Below, one piece after another: positions 1-6,761 of a DNA stretch of 8,023 nucleotides. The notes beneath the pieces were generated by a model. That model worked only from the letters and a program-made list of their open reading frames with translations, did not search any database and had not been told where the DNA came from. Source of the DNA: an uncultured Collinsella sp. (lineage in GTDB: Bacteria > Actinomycetota > Coriobacteriia > Coriobacteriales > Coriobacteriaceae); contig CABUUB010000079.1 of assembly GCA_902494625.1 (NCBI GenBank), positions 1-8,023 of the forward strand, written 5' to 3'. A program made the translations under genes and the position numbers. The number at the start of each line of letters is the position of its first letter. Positions within the stretch are counted from its first letter, which is position 1.

Positions 1-294
1 CTTTACCTCGGGAGCGACCTCAGCCTCGGCGGCCTTCTTGGCAGCGGCGGTCGTGCGCTTGCGCGTGGTCGTCGCCTTGGTAGCGGTGGTCTTGGTTGCC
101 GCCGCCTTGGTCGCAGGGGCATTGGTTGTCGTAGCCTTCTTGGTCGTCGTCTTGCGCGTCGTGGTCTTCTTGGCGGCAGGCTTTGCAGCCGGCTTCTCCT
201 CAGCCTTGGGCTCCTCAACAGCGGCGGGTGCCTCAACAACCGGCTCGGCCTTGGGCTCAGGCTCGACCGTAGCCTCCACAGCCACCGGCCTCTC
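1..294 (-). other. Low-complexity tail of GlgA: acidic linker then Lys/Thr/Ala block
   Basis: This stretch encodes GlgA residues 490-587. Residues 490-522 (bases 196-294) are a Glu/Pro/Val/Ala linker with 10 Glu, 6 Pro and only 3 basic residues in 33. Residues 523-576 (bases 34-195) are strongly cationic: 13 Lys, 3 Arg, 19 Thr and 15 Ala in 54, with no acidic residue, in short units such as KKTTTRKTTTKKATTT. Residues 577-587 turn acidic again (AAEAEVAPEVK) and continue off the window. The region should be disordered. Typical GlgA proteins end before it. It resembles the cationic tails of histone H1-like and bacterial DNA-binding proteins in composition only. No function can be read from the sequence. 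Confidence 0.9.
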
Positions 295-1761
295 GATCTC
301 CGGATGCATAAAGAAATACAGGTCCAGATACTTGTCGGCCGAGCGCGTCCAGCTAAAGTCCTGGCTCATGGCCTGCGTGACCAGCTGGTTCCAGGCATCG
401 CGGTTATCCCAGAACAGGCGTGCCGCGCGGAACACGGCGTCGCCCATCTCGTCGCCGTTAAAGTTGCTAAACGAGAAGCCCGTGCCCTCGCCGGTAAACT
501 CGTTATACGGGATCACCGTGTCCTTCAGGCCACCGGTCTCGCGAACAATCGGCAGGGTACCGTAGCGCATGGCGATGATCTGCGACAGGCCGCAGGGCTC
601 AAACTTAGAAGGCATCAAGAACATATCGGCAGCGGCATACATACGCTGCGACAGCGCAGGATCGAACTCGATGCGTGCGGCCATGGTGCCGGGGTACTTG
701 TCCTGGAAGTAGCGCAGTCCGTCCTCGTAGTCGCGGTCGCCGGTGCCCAGCACCGCCACCTGCACGCCTCCGGACAGGATGCGGTCGAGCGCGTACATGA
801 CCAGGTCCAGGCCCTTCTGACGCGTCAGGCGCGTGACCATCACCATGAGCGGACGGTCGTCGCGAACCTCGAGCCCCAGCTCTTCCTGCAGCTTGGCCTT
901 GCACACGGCCTTGCCCCCACGGTCATCAACCGTGTAGTTTGCGGCAATGCGCTTGTCGGTCGCCGGGTCAAAGCCCGCCACGTCAATGCCGTTCAAAATG
1001 CCCTGCAGCGCATAGGAGCGCTCGCGCAGCACGCCGTCCAGGCCCTCGCCAAACTCGGGCGTCTGGATCTCGTTGGCATAGGTGGGGCTCACCGTGGTGA
1101 TGGCATCGGCGTAGCGCAGCGCGCCCAGCATGTAGTTAATGCTGCAGGCGTCGCAACGCAGCTGCGAGGCGGCCGCCGGAATGTGCGCCACGCCCAGGAT
1201 GTCCTCCATCACGGTGTCGCTAAACTGGCCCTGGAACGCCACGTTGTGGATCGAGAACACGGTCTTGACGCGGTCGTACAGCGGCAGGCCCTGGTAGAAC
1301 TCGCGCAGGAACACAGGCGCCAGCGCCGTCTGCCAGTCGTTGCAGTGCAGGATGTCGCACTCAAAACCGGCCGGCAGGTGCTGCAGGCTCTCGGTGATGG
1401 CCTTGGAGAAGAACGCAAAGCGCTCGCCGTCGTCAAAGAAGCCGTACGGATAGTCGCGCGCAAAGTAGCGCTCGTTGTCGATGAACATATAGGTGACGCC
1501 GCCGTGCTCGAGCTTCTCGAGCCCGCAGTACTCGTTGCGCCAGCCCAGGCTTACGTAAAAGTCGGAGAAGTGCTCCATCTGCGCCTTGTACTCGTCCTTG
1601 ATGGTGGCGTACTTGGGCACCATCACGATGACCTCGGCGCCGGCGCGTACAAGCGCCGCAGGCAGCGAGCCTGCCACGTCGCCCAGGCCACCGGTCTTTA
1701 CAAACGGTGCGCACTCGGCCGAGGCAAACACGATCTGCATCTTTTTGCTGGAATCTGCCAT
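1..1761 (-). CDS. glgA: Glycogen synthase (ADP-glucose, GT5) with long low-complexity tail, 3' partial
   Basis: Transfers glucose from ADP-glucose to the non-reducing end of alpha-1,4-glucan in the cytoplasm. The frame is open from the ATG at 1761 to the window edge, 587 codons with no stop. The GT-B fold is complete: KTGGLGD at residues 22-28 (nucleotide-sugar loop), HCNDWQ with His139, TRLTRQKGLD at 310-319 (Arg311 and Lys316 match E. coli Arg300 and Lys305), and FEPCGLSQ with catalytic Glu388 followed by YGTLPIVRETGGLKDTV. The catalytic part ends near residue 489, close to the usual length of about 480 for the family. It then runs in frame into a tail of at least 98 residues, described separately. 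The start at 1761 is preferred because GGGAG lies 5 bases upstream. The in-frame ATG at 1773 has no ribosome site. It is the last visible gene of the operon, 90 bases after glgD. Function is near certain; the true C-terminus is not in the window. Confidence 0.96.
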   Translation of the reverse strand, partial: MADSSKKMQIVFASAECAPFVKTGGLGDVAGSLPAALVRAGAEVIVMVPKYATIKDEYKAQMEHFSDFYVSLGWRNEYCGLEKLEHGGVTYMFIDNERYFARDYPYGFFDDGERFAFFSKAITESLQHLPAGFECDILHCNDWQTALAPVFLREFYQGLPLYDRVKTVFSIHNVAFQGQFSDTVMEDILGVAHIPAAASQLRCDACSINYMLGALRYADAITTVSPTYANEIQTPEFGEGLDGVLRERSYALQGILNGIDVAGFDPATDKRIAANYTVDDRGGKAVCKAKLQEELGLEVRDDRPLMVMVTRLTRQKGLDLVMYALDRILSGGVQVAVLGTGDRDYEDGLRYFQDKYPGTMAARIEFDPALSQRMYAAADMFLMPSKFEPCGLSQIIAMRYGTLPIVRETGGLKDTVIPYNEFTGEGTGFSFSNFNGDEMGDAVFRAARLFWDNRDAWNQLVTQAMSQDFSWTRSADKYLDLYFFMHPEIERPVAVEATVEPEPKAEPVVEAPAAVEEPKAEEKPAAKPAAKKTTTRKTTTKKATTTNAPATKAAATKTTATKATTTRKRTTAAAKKAAEAEVAPEVK

Positions 1762-1766
1762 ATTGT

Positions 1767-1771
1767 CTCCC
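1767..1771 (-). promoter_or_regulatory. Ribosome binding site of glgA (decides the start)
   Basis: GGGAG on the minus strand, 5 bases before the ATG at 1761. The alternative in-frame ATG at 1773 overlaps this site and has no purine-rich stretch of its own upstream, so 1761 is the better start. Confidence 0.75.
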
Positions 1772-1784
1772 ATGTTGCAATTCG

Positions 1785-1820
1785 AGAATAGCCGCCTGGC
1801 GCTAACCGGGCGGCTATTCT
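1785..1820 (-). promoter_or_regulatory. Perfect 12-bp hairpin in the glgD-glgA gap
   Basis: AGAATAGCCGCC at 1785-1796 and GGCGGCTATTCT at 1809-1820 are exact inverted repeats separated by 12 bases. On the transcribed strand the stem is followed by CGAATTGCAAC, so there is no U-tract and it is not a standard intrinsic terminator. It begins 32 bases after the glgD stop and ends 13 bases before the glgA ribosome site, so it does not mask that site. A partial terminator, an RNA processing site or an mRNA-stabilising stem are all possible. Bases 1816-1821 also read TAGAAT on the minus strand, a fair -10 box, but no good -35 box lies upstream. The fold is certain in sequence; the role is unknown. 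Confidence 0.7.
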
Positions 1821-1851
1821 ACATGTTACGAGCGATGTTGCGGTGCCTACG

Positions 1852-2979
1852 TTAATGCACGATGGTGGTATCGGGAGTTAACGGGGCCTTGCCCAGCACC
1901 AGGATGTTCTCGGGCGTGCCGCGAAGCTCGGTGTTGGTGGGGACCACGTTGTTCTTGTCCAGAATGGCGTTCTCGACGCGGGCGCCGCTCTTGATGATGC
2001 AGCTCTGGTTGATGATCGAGTTGGTCACCGAGGCGCCTTCCTCAACCACAACGCCGCGCGACAGGATCGAGTTGCGCACGGTGCCCTTGATGATGCAGCC
2101 GGCCGAGATGATCGAGTTGCACGCGTGGCTGCCGGTCGCATAGCGCGAAGGCGGCACGTCGTGAGCCTTGGTCAGGATCGGGCGCTCGGGGTCAAAGAGC
2201 TGGTCGGCCACGGTCTGGTCGAGCAGGTCCATGCTGCGGCGATAGAGCGACTTCTCGCTAAACACGCCCACGACCTCGCCCTTGTACTCGTAGCTGCACA
2301 CGTCGATGTTTCCAAAGTCGCCCTGGAGTGCCTCGAGCAGGTCCAGATAGTCGGCGGCCTGGTAGTGGTCGATAATCTCGAGCAGCGTCTCGCGGTTGAC
2401 GATGCAGCAGTCCATAGAGGCATTGTCGCCGTACACGACGCCGGCGCTCACGCCCGTCAGGCGGCCGTTCTCGTTAATCTCGAGCTTGGTCTCGTCGTCG
2501 ACATTGCGCGTGGCCTTGCAGTACACCACGGTCATCTGGGCGCCGGAGTTCTCGTGCGCGTCAATGATGGTGTTGAGGTCCATGTTAAAGATGATGTTGG
2601 TGCCCATCATCACGACATAGGGCTTGTCCGAACGCTGGAACAGCGTCTTGTTGGAGATGATGTCGCGCAGCAGGAAGCGCATGCCGCCCTTGGTGGTGCC
2701 ATACGCGTTGCCGGGCACCATGAACAGGCCGCCCTTCTTGCGGTCCAGGCCCCAGTCCTTGCCCGAGCCCACGTGGTCGATCAGCGAGCGATAGTTGCCC
2801 GGCATGACGACGCCGACGGTCTTAATGCCGGCATTCATCATGTTGGACAGCGGGAAATCGATCAGGCGGTAGCGGCCCAAAAACGGAACGGACGCGATGG
2901 GGCGGTCCTTGAGCAGCACGCTGCCGTAGGTCGAAGAGTAGTTAGCGGTGATATAACCGATGGCCTTGCGATTGATCAT
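1852..2979 (-). CDS. glgD: GlgD, non-catalytic ADP-glucose pyrophosphorylase paralogue (regulatory subunit)
   Basis: The 375-residue protein has the nucleotidyltransferase fold followed by a left-handed beta-helix of hexapeptide-like repeats (from about residue 285). In Bacillus-type systems GlgD pairs with GlgC and raises its activity. The GlgD type is shown by INRKAIGYITANYSSTYGSV at residues 2-20 in place of the GGQGSRL nucleotide loop. Numbering matches the neighbouring GlgC over residues 119-135: where GlgC has SGDHLY with catalytic Asp128, this protein has GTNIIF with Asn128. The WYAGTADA and FTEKP substrate motifs of GlgC are also missing. It should therefore be catalytically inactive and act in a GlgC-GlgD heterotetramer. 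The start at 2979 lies 4 bases after the glgC stop, with AAGGGGG 9 bases upstream. An in-frame ATG at 3018 would add 13 residues, overlap glgC and break the family N-terminus. Identity is very likely; the regulatory role is inferred from the family. Confidence 0.95.
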   Translation of the reverse strand: MINRKAIGYITANYSSTYGSVLLKDRPIASVPFLGRYRLIDFPLSNMMNAGIKTVGVVMPGNYRSLIDHVGSGKDWGLDRKKGGLFMVPGNAYGTTKGGMRFLLRDIISNKTLFQRSDKPYVVMMGTNIIFNMDLNTIIDAHENSGAQMTVVYCKATRNVDDETKLEINENGRLTGVSAGVVYGDNASMDCCIVNRETLLEIIDHYQAADYLDLLEALQGDFGNIDVCSYEYKGEVVGVFSEKSLYRRSMDLLDQTVADQLFDPERPILTKAHDVPPSRYATGSHACNSIISAGCIIKGTVRNSILSRGVVVEEGASVTNSIINQSCIIKSGARVENAILDKNNVVPTNTELRGTPENILVLGKAPLTPDTTIVH

Positions 2980-2983
2980 CGGA

Positions 2984-4132
2984 TCATTCCCCCTTCCCGA
3001 TAACGACGTCATTTCCAACGACGGCCGTATCCTTGGTGGTATCGACAGAGCCGAGCTTCACGCCCTCTTCGACCGTGGAGTTCTCGCCCAAAATAGCGCG
3101 GCAGATGTGCGCGCCGCTCTTAACGTGCGCACCCGGCAGCAGCACGGAGTCCTCGACCACGGCGCGCTCCTCAATGATGACATCGGTCGAAAGAATCGAG
3201 TGGCGAGCGGTGCCGTAAATCTTGCAGCCGTTGGAGACCAGGCAGTCGTCCAGGCGACCGTCCGGGCCAATGTAGTGCGGCGGACGCGTGGTGATGTTGG
3301 ACATGATGGGGAAGTTCTTGTCAAACAAATCGAACTCGGGGTTGTTGCCCAGCAGGTCCATCGAGGTCTCGTGGAAGCTGGCGATGGTGCCGACGTCCTT
3401 CCAAAAGCCGTGGAACTCGTAGCTGTACAGGCGCTTGTTCTCGCCGAGCAGCTTGGGGATGATGTCCTTGCCAAAGTCGTGGCTCGAGCGCTGGTCCAGA
3501 GCGTCCTGCTCGAGCGCCTCGATCAGCACGTCGGCCGAGAAGATGTAGATGCCCATGGACGCGAGGTTCGAATCGGGCTTCTCGGGCTTCTCGGTAAACT
3601 TGGTGATGCGGCCGTCCTCGGGGTCGGTGGTCAGGATGCCAAAGCGGCTGGCCTCCTCCCACGGCACGGGCATAACGCTCACCGTGAGGTCGGCGTTGTT
3701 CTCAATGTGCGTCTTGAGCATCTTGCGGTAGTCCATGCGATACAGATGGTCGCCCGAAAGAATCAGAACGTACTTGGGGTCGTTGGCCTTGATGTAGTCG
3801 AGGTTCTGCGTAATGGCGTCGGCCGTGCCCGCATACCAGGCGCCACCGGTCTGCGTCTCGTACGGCGGCAGAATCGACACGCCGCCGTCGCGGCTGTCCA
3901 GATCCCATGCCTCGCCGGAGCCCACATAGGCATGCAGCAGGTAGGGACGGTACTGCGTCAGAACGCCCACCGTGTCGATGCCCGAGTTGGAGCAGTTGGA
4001 CAGCGAAAAGTCGATAATGCGGAACTTGCCACCAAAGCTAACCGCCGGCTTGGCGATCTTTTGGGTGAGTGCCCCCAATCGGCTGCCCTGTCCTCCTGCG
4101 AGGAGCATCGCGATGCATTCTTTCTTACTCAT
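2984..4132 (-). CDS. glgC: Glucose-1-phosphate adenylyltransferase (ADP-glucose pyrophosphorylase)
   Basis: Makes ADP-glucose and pyrophosphate from ATP and glucose-1-phosphate, the committed step of bacterial glycogen synthesis. The 382-residue protein has the usual length for Gram-positive GlgC. Visible motifs are AGGQGSRLGALT at residues 12-23 (nucleotide loop), KPAVSFGGKFRIIDF at 28-42, WYAGTADAITQN at 99-110, LSGDHLYRMDY at 125-135 with catalytic Asp128 (E. coli Asp142), FTEKP at 179-183 with Lys182 (E. coli Lys195, binds glucose-1-phosphate), and FWKDVGT near 245. The C-terminus is a left-handed beta-helix from about residue 280. The start at 4132 follows AGAAGGAG at 4139-4146, spaced 6 bases. 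The stop is 4 bases before glgD, so the two subunits are probably made in coupled amounts. Effector specificity (fructose-1,6-bisphosphate, AMP or none) cannot be judged from the sequence. Confidence 0.98.
   Translation of the reverse strand: MSKKECIAMLLAGGQGSRLGALTQKIAKPAVSFGGKFRIIDFSLSNCSNSGIDTVGVLTQYRPYLLHAYVGSGEAWDLDSRDGGVSILPPYETQTGGAWYAGTADAITQNLDYIKANDPKYVLILSGDHLYRMDYRKMLKTHIENNADLTVSVMPVPWEEASRFGILTTDPEDGRITKFTEKPEKPDSNLASMGIYIFSADVLIEALEQDALDQRSSHDFGKDIIPKLLGENKRLYSYEFHGFWKDVGTIASFHETSMDLLGNNPEFDLFDKNFPIMSNITTRPPHYIGPDGRLDDCLVSNGCKIYGTARHSILSTDVIIEERAVVEDSVLLPGAHVKSGAHICRAILGENSTVEEGVKLGSVDTTKDTAVVGNDVVIGKGE
2989..2995 (-). promoter_or_regulatory. Ribosome binding site of glgD inside the end of glgC
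   Basis: AAGGGGG on the minus strand, 9 bases before the ATG at 2979, lies within the last codons of glgC (GKGE, stop at 2984-2986). It supports the start at 2979 over the one at 3018 and implies translational coupling: ribosomes finishing glgC would keep this site open. Confidence 0.65.
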
Positions 4133-4166
4133 CGATTTCTCCTTCTGTCATCGATGTTCTTAAACC

Positions 4167-4210
4167 CATTAGCGACGGGCGCGGCGCTCAGTCGCGCCCG
4201 TCGAGTAATG
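4167..4210 (-). promoter_or_regulatory. Strong GC-rich hairpin in the glgP-glgC gap
   Basis: CGACGGGCGCG at 4173-4183 and CGCGCCCGTCG at 4193-4203 are exact 11-base inverted repeats with a 9-base loop. CATTA at 4167-4171 and TAATG at 4206-4210 add 5 outer pairs across a small internal loop. On the transcribed strand the stem is followed by GGGTTTAAG, a run of only three T, so it is a poor intrinsic terminator. It lies 31 bases after the glgP stop and 20 bases before the glgC ribosome site. A processing or stabilising stem that sets glgP and glgC levels apart, or partial termination, would fit. A weaker imperfect pairing, GCATAAGG at 4219-4226 with CCTTTATGC at 4238-4246, spans the glgP stop. 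Confidence 0.7.
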
Positions 4211-4240
4211 CCGTGCTGGCATAAGGGAGCTCGCGCGCCT

Positions 4241-6667
4241 TTATGCGTGCCAGATCTCGTCGCGGTACTCGCGAATGGTGCGGTCGCTCGAGAACCAGCC
4301 GGAGGAGGCGGTGTTGAGCAGCGCCTTGCGGTTCCAGGTCTCCTGGTCGCCGTAGCTGTTCGTGAGCTTCTCCCATGCATCCACGTAGCTGCGGAAGTCT
4401 GCCATGACCAGATCGGGGTCGTTGTTGTTCATGAGCTCGTTGTAGATGCTCTCGAAGTTGCCCGAAAGACCCGCAAAGGTGTTGTCCTTGAGCTCGTCCA
4501 TCACGCGGCCCAGACGCTCGCGATCGTTGTTGAGCGTATCCCACGCAAAGTAGCTGTTGGATGCCCAGAGCTGCTCGACCTCGGGAGCGGTCAGGCCAAA
4601 GATGGCCTCGTTCTCGCGACCGGCCAGGTCTGCGATCTCGATGTTGGCGCCGTCGAGGGTGCCCAGCGTAATGGCGCCGTTCATCATGAGCTTCATGTTG
4701 GACGTGCCCGAGGCCTCCTTGCCGGCTGTGGAGATCTGCTCCGAGATCTCGGCGGCGGGGTAGATGAGCTGGGCGTTGCTCACGCGGAAGTTGGGGATAA
4801 AACAGACCTTCATAACCTCGTTGACGCGCGGGTCGTTGTTGATGACGTCGGCCACCGAGTTGATCAGACGGATGGTCTCCTTGGCGAAGGTGTAGCTCGA
4901 GGCAGCCTTGCCGCTAAAGATGAAGGTCGTCGGCGTCACGTGGAAGTTGGGATCGGCGATGCGACGGTTGTAGATGTCCATCACCTTCATGATATTCATG
5001 AGCTGGCGCTTGTAGGCATGGAAGCGCTTAACCTGAACATCGAAGACAGTGTTGGGGTCGATAACCAGACCGGTCTCGGCCTTAACGTAGGCGGCCAGGC
5101 GCTCCTTGTTGGCGCGCTTGGAGGCGCCCACGGCCTTCAGGAACTCGGTGTCGTCCTTAAACTCCTTGAGCTTCTCCAGCTCAAAGGCGTCCTTGAGCCA
5201 GCCGTCGCCAATGGCCTCGGTCACGAGCTTGGCATAGGTGGGGTTGGACTCGGCAAAGAAGCGACGGTGCGAGATGCCGTTGGTCTTGTTGTTGAACTTC
5301 TCGGGCGTCAGGGCATAGAAGTCCTTGAGCACGATGTTCTTGATGATGTCGGAGTGGATCTTGGCCACGCCGTTGACGCTGTGGCTGCAAATCACGGACA
5401 GGTTGGCCATGCGAATCTCGCCGTCCCACAGGATGGCGGTCTGGCGCAGACGCTCCTGCCAGCCCTCCTGCGTGGTGTCGAACGACTCGTGCCAACGACG
5501 GCTGATCTCGTCGATGATCTGGTACACGCGGGGGAGGAGCTTGGAGAACGTGCCGATGGGCCACTTCTCCAGGGCTTCGGGCAGGATGGTGTGGTTGGTG
5601 TAGCTCACGACCTGCGTCACGATGTTCCAGGCGTCATCCCACTCGAGCTTCTTCTCGTCGATGAGGATGCGCATGAGCTCGGGGCCGCACATGGCGGGGT
5701 GCGTATCGTTGGTGTGGATGGCCACAAACTGCGGCAGCAGCTCCCAATTCTCGCCGTGCTCCTTCTCAAAGGTGTCGAGCAGGCTGTAGATGCCGGCAGA
5801 AACAAACAGGTACTCCTGCTTCAGGCGCAACAGACGACCGTGCTCGCCGGCGTCGTTGGGGTAGAGGATGGCGCTGATGGCCTCGGCCTCGGCGCGCTCG
5901 GCGTCGGCCAGGGCATAGTCGCCGCGGTTGAAGGCCTCCAGGTCAAAGTGCTCCTCGACCGGCTCAGCAGCCCAGACGCGCAGCTTGTTGACAGTCTCGC
6001 CGGCATAGCCCACAACGGGAATGTCATAAGGGACGGCCAGGATATCCTGCGTGTCCACCGTGCGGTAGAACGTGCGGCCGTTCTCCTCAAAGCCCTCGAC
6101 GTGGCCACCAAACTTGATGGTCACGGCCTTGTCCTGACGGCGGACCTCCCAGGGATAGCCGTGGGTGAGCCACTCGTCGGTAGCCTCGACCTGACTGCCG
6201 TTGACGATCTCCTGCTTAAACAGGCCGTAGCGGTAGCGCATGCCGTTGCCGTAGCCGGCAATGCCCTCGGCTGCCATGGAATCCAGGAAGCATGCGGCCA
6301 GACGGCCCAGACCACCGTTGCCCAGAGCCGGATCGGGCTCCTGGTTCTCGATGACGGACAGGTCAAAACCCATGTCGTCGAGCGCCTCGGCGACCATGTC
6401 GCGCACGCCAAAGTTGAGCAGGTAGTTGTCGAGCAGGCGGCCGATCAAAAACTCGATCGAGAAGTAGTACACGCGCTTCTTGCCCTCGGCGGTGACGCGG
6501 GCGTCACTCTTGGTGGCAACGGTGCGCGCCTTCTCGGCCACGAGCTTGGCCAAGGCGTTAAAGCGGTCGAGGTCGCTGGCGGCCTCGACGCTCTTGCCGC
6601 TGATGCTCATGACAGCATCGCGATAGAGCTCGGTAAACTCCTGCTTGTTGTCGAAGATCTTATTCAT
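4241..6667 (-). CDS. glgP: Glycogen/maltodextrin phosphorylase (GT35, PLP-dependent)
   Basis: Removes glucose from non-reducing ends of alpha-1,4-glucan as glucose-1-phosphate, using pyridoxal phosphate, in the cytoplasm. At 808 residues it has the normal family length. Conserved blocks in order are YYFSIEFLIGRLLDNYLLN at 67-85, the glycine loop GNGGLGRLAACF at 116-127, HTNDTHPAM at 318-326, TNHTILPEALEKW from 357, KRFHAYKRQ at 547-555, and EASGTSNMKLMMNG with the PLP-binding Lys659, then GTLDGANIE. No extra tail is present. The protein ends in REYRDEIWHA, which fits the normal C-terminus. The start at 6667 follows AAAGGAA at 6671-6677, spaced 3 bases, within the longer purine run GGGAAAGGAA at 6671-6680. 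The gene lies 94 bases after glgB and 108 bases before glgC, so degradation is encoded between synthesis genes. Substrate preference (glycogen or maltodextrin) cannot be settled from the sequence. Confidence 0.97.
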   Translation of the reverse strand: MNKIFDNKQEFTELYRDAVMSISGKSVEAASDLDRFNALAKLVAEKARTVATKSDARVTAEGKKRVYYFSIEFLIGRLLDNYLLNFGVRDMVAEALDDMGFDLSVIENQEPDPALGNGGLGRLAACFLDSMAAEGIAGYGNGMRYRYGLFKQEIVNGSQVEATDEWLTHGYPWEVRRQDKAVTIKFGGHVEGFEENGRTFYRTVDTQDILAVPYDIPVVGYAGETVNKLRVWAAEPVEEHFDLEAFNRGDYALADAERAEAEAISAILYPNDAGEHGRLLRLKQEYLFVSAGIYSLLDTFEKEHGENWELLPQFVAIHTNDTHPAMCGPELMRILIDEKKLEWDDAWNIVTQVVSYTNHTILPEALEKWPIGTFSKLLPRVYQIIDEISRRWHESFDTTQEGWQERLRQTAILWDGEIRMANLSVICSHSVNGVAKIHSDIIKNIVLKDFYALTPEKFNNKTNGISHRRFFAESNPTYAKLVTEAIGDGWLKDAFELEKLKEFKDDTEFLKAVGASKRANKERLAAYVKAETGLVIDPNTVFDVQVKRFHAYKRQLMNIMKVMDIYNRRIADPNFHVTPTTFIFSGKAASSYTFAKETIRLINSVADVINNDPRVNEVMKVCFIPNFRVSNAQLIYPAAEISEQISTAGKEASGTSNMKLMMNGAITLGTLDGANIEIADLAGRENEAIFGLTAPEVEQLWASNSYFAWDTLNNDRERLGRVMDELKDNTFAGLSGNFESIYNELMNNNDPDLVMADFRSYVDAWEKLTNSYGDQETWNRKALLNTASSGWFSSDRTIREYRDEIWHA

Positions 6668-6741
6668 ACGTTCCTTTCCCCCGGGGATGTTTCTCCCGGA
6701 ACGGTTATGACTTGTATCCTACGCTCCGTCGGGGCTGGTAA

Positions 6742-6753
6742 TTACAGCTGTAA
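6742..6753. promoter_or_regulatory. 12-bp perfect palindrome in the glgB-glgP gap
   Basis: TTACAGCTGTAA reads the same on both strands and lies 8 bases after the glgB stop. Next to it, GTAAC at 6750-6754 and GTTAC at 6761-6765 form a further 5-base inverted repeat that spans that stop. The 94-base gap (6668-6761) also holds a small stem, CCGGG at 6681-6685 with CCCGG at 6695-6699, just before the glgP ribosome site. A dyad of this size could be a protein-binding site or chance. No convincing promoter follows: TAGGAT is present near 6718 but no good -35 box lies at the right distance. Confidence 0.3.
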
Positions 6754-6761
6754 CGGTTTTG

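Noticed and set aside
1..239. A frameshift at the end of glgA creating an artificial repetitive tail
   Set aside because: The tail continues in the same frame as the catalytic domain, shows a consistent codon pattern, and has an ordered change from acidic linker to basic block, which a random out-of-frame read would not give.
38..565. Apparent hydrophobic, membrane-like plus-strand protein (Val/Ala/Leu-rich start)
   Set aside because: The hydrophobic stretch is only the complement of the repetitive Lys/Thr/Ala codons of the GlgA tail.
304..1791. A 495-codon plus-strand frame opposite glgA
   Set aside because: Same in-register antisense effect; glgA is clearly coding on the other strand with all GT5 motifs.
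1785..1820. Intrinsic terminator ending the operon before glgA
   Set aside because: No U-tract follows the stem, and glgA follows in the same direction as part of the same pathway.
2125..3003. A 292-codon plus-strand frame opposite glgD
   Set aside because: In-register antisense of glgD, with no recognisable domain.
2980..3018. Upstream ATG at 3018 as the glgD start
   Set aside because: It would overlap glgC by 35 bases and add 13 residues not typical of the family, while the ATG at 2979 has a well-placed AAGGGGG.
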